Positions 61,001 to 64,000 of a stretch of 64,000 nt of DNA are shown piece by piece. This DNA comes from Dioscorea cayenensis subsp. rotundata (taxonomy: Eukaryota; Streptophyta; Magnoliopsida; Dioscoreales; Dioscoreaceae). Where the stretch lies: positions 26,225,016 through 26,289,015 of the forward strand of contig NC_052475.1 of NCBI RefSeq assembly GCF_009730915.1, read 5' to 3'. The position numbers and the translations under genes were made by a program. The stretch's first letter is position 1, and each line of letters opens with the position of its first letter. The notes under the pieces were generated by a model that saw only the letters and a program-made list of their open reading frames with translations, was not told the origin of the DNA and ran no database searches.

Positions 61001-63293
61001 TAGGAATAACCTTGAAGTTTGGCAAGTCAAAACAACTCTCTGCATGAATTAGAAAGAAAATCACCACGTCCTAACTAAGTCTTAAAGTACAAAACCATCA
61101 ATGGCGCCCAATGAGCATACCAAAAGGTCATGTGTCCCTCATCCACCAACATACCCAAAATGTGTCTTCTTATCTATTTCATTCAAAAGAGGTCTCTATC
61201 CTCTTTACAATGTCTACCCATAAGCAGAAAGCAAGTTGAAATCATAAAAAAACAACAGCAAAGCAATCACTAGTACCTCATCATGAATATAAGCAAAAAA
61301 GCAAAATTGCTCATATTCTAGATGTAATGTATGGATAAAGGAGAAAGTTTATGATCTTAGGGCATTTCTTATCGTTGGCTAACAGTTGGTATACATACAA
61401 GGAATGAAATTGAGAACAATTTTTATGAACTATAACTACGGTTCCTGTTAATCAGGCATTCATCTTGTTGAGCCTACTAAAGAATAAGCAGTTACTATCC
61501 AACTATAACTAGGGTCAGATTGTAACCTGAACTTGGTGAAATTTTTAAGTTTTGTTTGATAGCTGTAATGACTAATGAGTTGATAAGACTTCCACCATAA
61601 CTATGCAAAACAATACCAGATTACAGATTGTTTTATTTAGGTCAAAGACAGACAACAAAAAACAAAAACAGTATTAGAGAATCATAATATAACCATAAAA
61701 TGATATAGCTCTCTGAGGTCACATTCTCTCCACAAGAAAAGGAAGTAAATTAAAAAAGGTTTTCCCTAATACAAGATAAAAACAAATGAATATGAAAGAG
61801 GTCACAATAGACATTCGTTGGTTATATTTGATCAATATTAACATGGGACTACCCTTCCTATGGTCTCAAACTGGGAATTTCGTATTTTGTAAAAGTATTT
61901 TTAATAGGTTAACATTTTCTAACTACCAGGATATGAAAGTCTGTAACAGCCTTTGCAAGCCAAACTGAATGTCATGCAGAGAATAAGTTACTCTTGTTTT
62001 TATTTGGGGGACCACAATTTCAGAAAACATCAACACCTAACTTGTTGAAATTCAATAGCAGAAAAATATTTAAAACACCAGCCAACCAAAACACCATGAC
62101 ATAGTCAACAAGTTAGACCTTGAACCTATTTATCATGGCATCATCATACTTCCAACTTTTTCCTTCCACTTAGTCAATGACAAAAAGCATATACACTGTG
62201 ACCTCAAACCTATAAATCTTGATATTATGTTAACGACAACCAAGTTTGAATTACCTTCCTAATGATCAATGACAAAATCATATTTGAACTCAAACCTATC
62301 AATGTTGCCATTATCAATGTGATCATCAAGTTTGAATTACCTTCTGACTTTAACCTTCCGCTTAGTCAATAACAAAATCCTAATAATGTACCAATTACCA
62401 AATTTAAATTACCATCCCCCGAGGCCCAACATTACGCTCCTCATGGTAATTGGTATAGAAACAAATGACTATTCCAAGTACCATTTTTAATGATAATTCC
62501 CTTCAAGCAAAGTAATGAGCTCTTTCAAGATCAATTCAGGAACATGTAGGCAAATCAACAAACTATAAGCAACAAATACCATAGACTCAGTAATGAAGGA
62601 TTTAGTAGAAAGTTAATTCAGAGGGTGACAAAAAAAGATGTAATATAGCATGTAAAGGTGAAATAACTAATTGCAATTGAATCATCATACATAATAAAAA
62701 TGCTTATGCAAAAAACTGTTCTAGCATACACTCAACAACTTTACCTCTATAGCTCTTTGGACAGCACTGGCAACCTCAAACTCTACAAAACCAAAACAGA
62801 ACCCTTGTGGCTGCATTTCATACAAAAGGATGTCTATTAAATCAAAACTACTAGCAGGAAAATCTACAAAGATTAAAAAAAATTGTAAAAAGAAGGTTAA
62901 TTAACTGACCTTGTGGCTTCTAACTTGGATGCCATTAGGCTTAATGGGTCCAAACTTCTTGAACTCCTCCTCAAGTTGGGCAGGGGTAGCATTCAGCGGT
63001 AGACTTTTAATGTATATGGAATGACCATCAGCTAGAAAGAAGCAGATAGTTAATATAATAAAAACAAATATCCAAAATAACAAGTACTAAAATCAGGATG
63101 AAAACCGAATCTTAGCAGCGGTTTGTATGCAACCTTCTGCCTCCTGGATGCTACTGGTTTCAGTAGCGCTAGAAACGGCAGCAGGAATTTCCACTGCAGG
63201 GACTGAGGTAGGAGCAGGGGGCGTCTGTCTTTCTGTGATAACGGGAACTTGCCTAAGAGTTGAAGTTGAAGCAGAAAGGGGAGGAACTTTCAC
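58072..63293 (-). CDS. G3BP-like RNA-binding protein, 3' five exons (5' NTF2-like part outside window)
   Basis: Exons in minus order 63293-63134, 63031-62910, 62810-62745, 58686-58617 and 58370-58072 join in frame for 238 codons plus TAA. The first is a Pro/Thr/Ser/Ala-rich linker. The next three carry an RRM: DGHSIYIKSLPLNATPAQLEEEF, then PQGFCFGFVEFEVASAV. The last exon is an RGG-box tail (GGGSRGRFSPGRGSGGFRNEG...GYGRGDFNN). Linker, RRM, then RGG is the C-terminal order of plant G3BP proteins, whose N-terminal NTF2-like dimerisation domain should lie beyond 64000. They are cytoplasmic RNA-binding proteins of stress granules. One 4.06-kb intron (58687-62744) separates the two halves; I found no gene in it. 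The first exon begins in phase 0. Confidence 0.9.
58812..58836. repeat. (AG)n microsatellite in G3BP-like intron
   Basis: About twelve AG units near the exon-side end of the long intron. Confidence 0.9.
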
Positions 63294-64000
63294 CTACAAC
63301 AAACGGCCGATACAGAACAGCTTAAATTGTTGAATCAAGTTAAACAATGAAGCAGGTAAATTTTACAGTTAGAACATTTAAATAAAAAAGGATTAACTTG
63401 GATATAGGTATATAATAAAAAATCCACAAGAACAATAATGAACTGAAAAGTGTGAATATAAATAGCAGAACAACCTTACACTAATTTTTAACTATAGATC
63501 ATAGTGAAAATAATAAAATTGTCAAGAAACATATAGCACTTCAAGGAAAATTTTCTAGAAAGTGGTTAACTTCCACAAAGTTCAATATAAAATCAGGAGA
63601 TCCTTATGAAAATACCCCCACAAACATAAACAGCATGGAAAACCAATTTAATTATTAATTATGCCAAACATACACTGCGTTTTAGTGCTTTAATACATAC
63701 TGAAAATTTTGAGAAACAAAACCATCAGGAGGAAGAAGAGTGCACTCTTCGCCAATATAAAAATTAAAATATATAAACTTTATGATGAAAGGCATTGATT
63801 AATACTCGACAAGGTGACTCATTCTAGTGTAGGTTTACACCATGCAGGCACAACACAACTCCACCCCTTGATAGGGCTGAATACAACTTGTGAGCCATGG
63901 ACTGGTCGGCTACAGAATTGCGAGTCATTTGTGCCATTTCAGATAATTGAGTATAATTGAGTATGCCATTCAACTAGAAGCAAATCAGAGAAAACGCACA
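63294..64000. other. Intronic sequence of the G3BP-like gene at the window edge
   Basis: AT-rich. A short open minus-strand stretch near 63720-63770 (ending before a TATGTA) does not resemble the NTF2-like domain expected upstream, so I have not called it an exon. Confidence 0.4.

Noticed and set aside
63715-63775. Possible extra G3BP-like exon near the window end (minus strand)
   Set aside because: Open for only about 18 codons, and its translation does not resemble the NTF2-like domain; splice sites are not convincing.
1-64000. CRISPR arrays, operons, prokaryotic or viral gene clusters
   Set aside because: Only plant-type split genes and plant transposons are seen; simple repeats lack spacer structure.

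Overview
The window is nuclear DNA of a flowering plant. Genes are split by AT-rich GT-AG introns, every protein has a clear angiosperm match, and Stowaway and PIF/Harbinger DNA transposons plus microsatellites fill the spaces. First coding exons of several genes are strongly GC-rich while downstream exons and introns are AT-rich. That gradient fits a monocot, probably not a grass, but this is inference and no species can be named. There are no bacterial-type operons, CRISPR arrays or recognised RNA genes.

Layout: (1) 82-377 (+), last two exons of a small RRM/glycine-rich RNA-binding protein. (2) 1269-22508 (-), a complete RAD50 gene. I could place 26 exons that join in frame into a 1304-residue protein, with one probable GC-AG intron, a Stowaway MITE in an intron, and a 1000-N assembly gap flanked by two identical 191-bp copies. 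(3) 22735-27031, a PIF/Harbinger DNA transposon about 0.5 kb upstream of the RAD50 start. It carries a Myb/SANT ORF1 (+) and a DDE transposase (-), broken by three in-frame stops but with the catalytic residues still present. (4) 27889-30431 (+), a 141-aa His-rich protein of unknown function. (5) 31923-35021 (+), single-exon EFL1-type GTPase of 60S ribosome maturation. (6) 36514-37977 (-), a small plastid J-domain protein. (7) 38.0-43.2 kb, AT-rich DNA with a second, inverted copy of the same Stowaway family. (8) 43184-47938 (-), an RNA-binding protein combining a filamin-like repeat, CCCH finger, RRM and RS tail. (9) 49466-54210 (+), an ERD2-like membrane protein whose first intron holds an inverted-repeat element with tRNA-iMet-like motifs. 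(10) 56154-57380 (+), a Ninja/AFP-family repressor. (11) 58072-63293 (-), the 3' part of a G3BP-like RNA-binding protein that continues beyond the window.

The genes are ordinary unlinked housekeeping and regulatory loci: DNA repair, ribosome maturation, splicing or RNA binding, ER/Golgi trafficking, ABA/JA repression, and chloroplast chaperone. I did not find a novel multi-gene system. The points most worth checking are the repeat biology (the Harbinger next to RAD50 and the intronic inverted-repeat element), the GC-AG intron, the gap artefact, the His-rich orphan and a possible poison exon.
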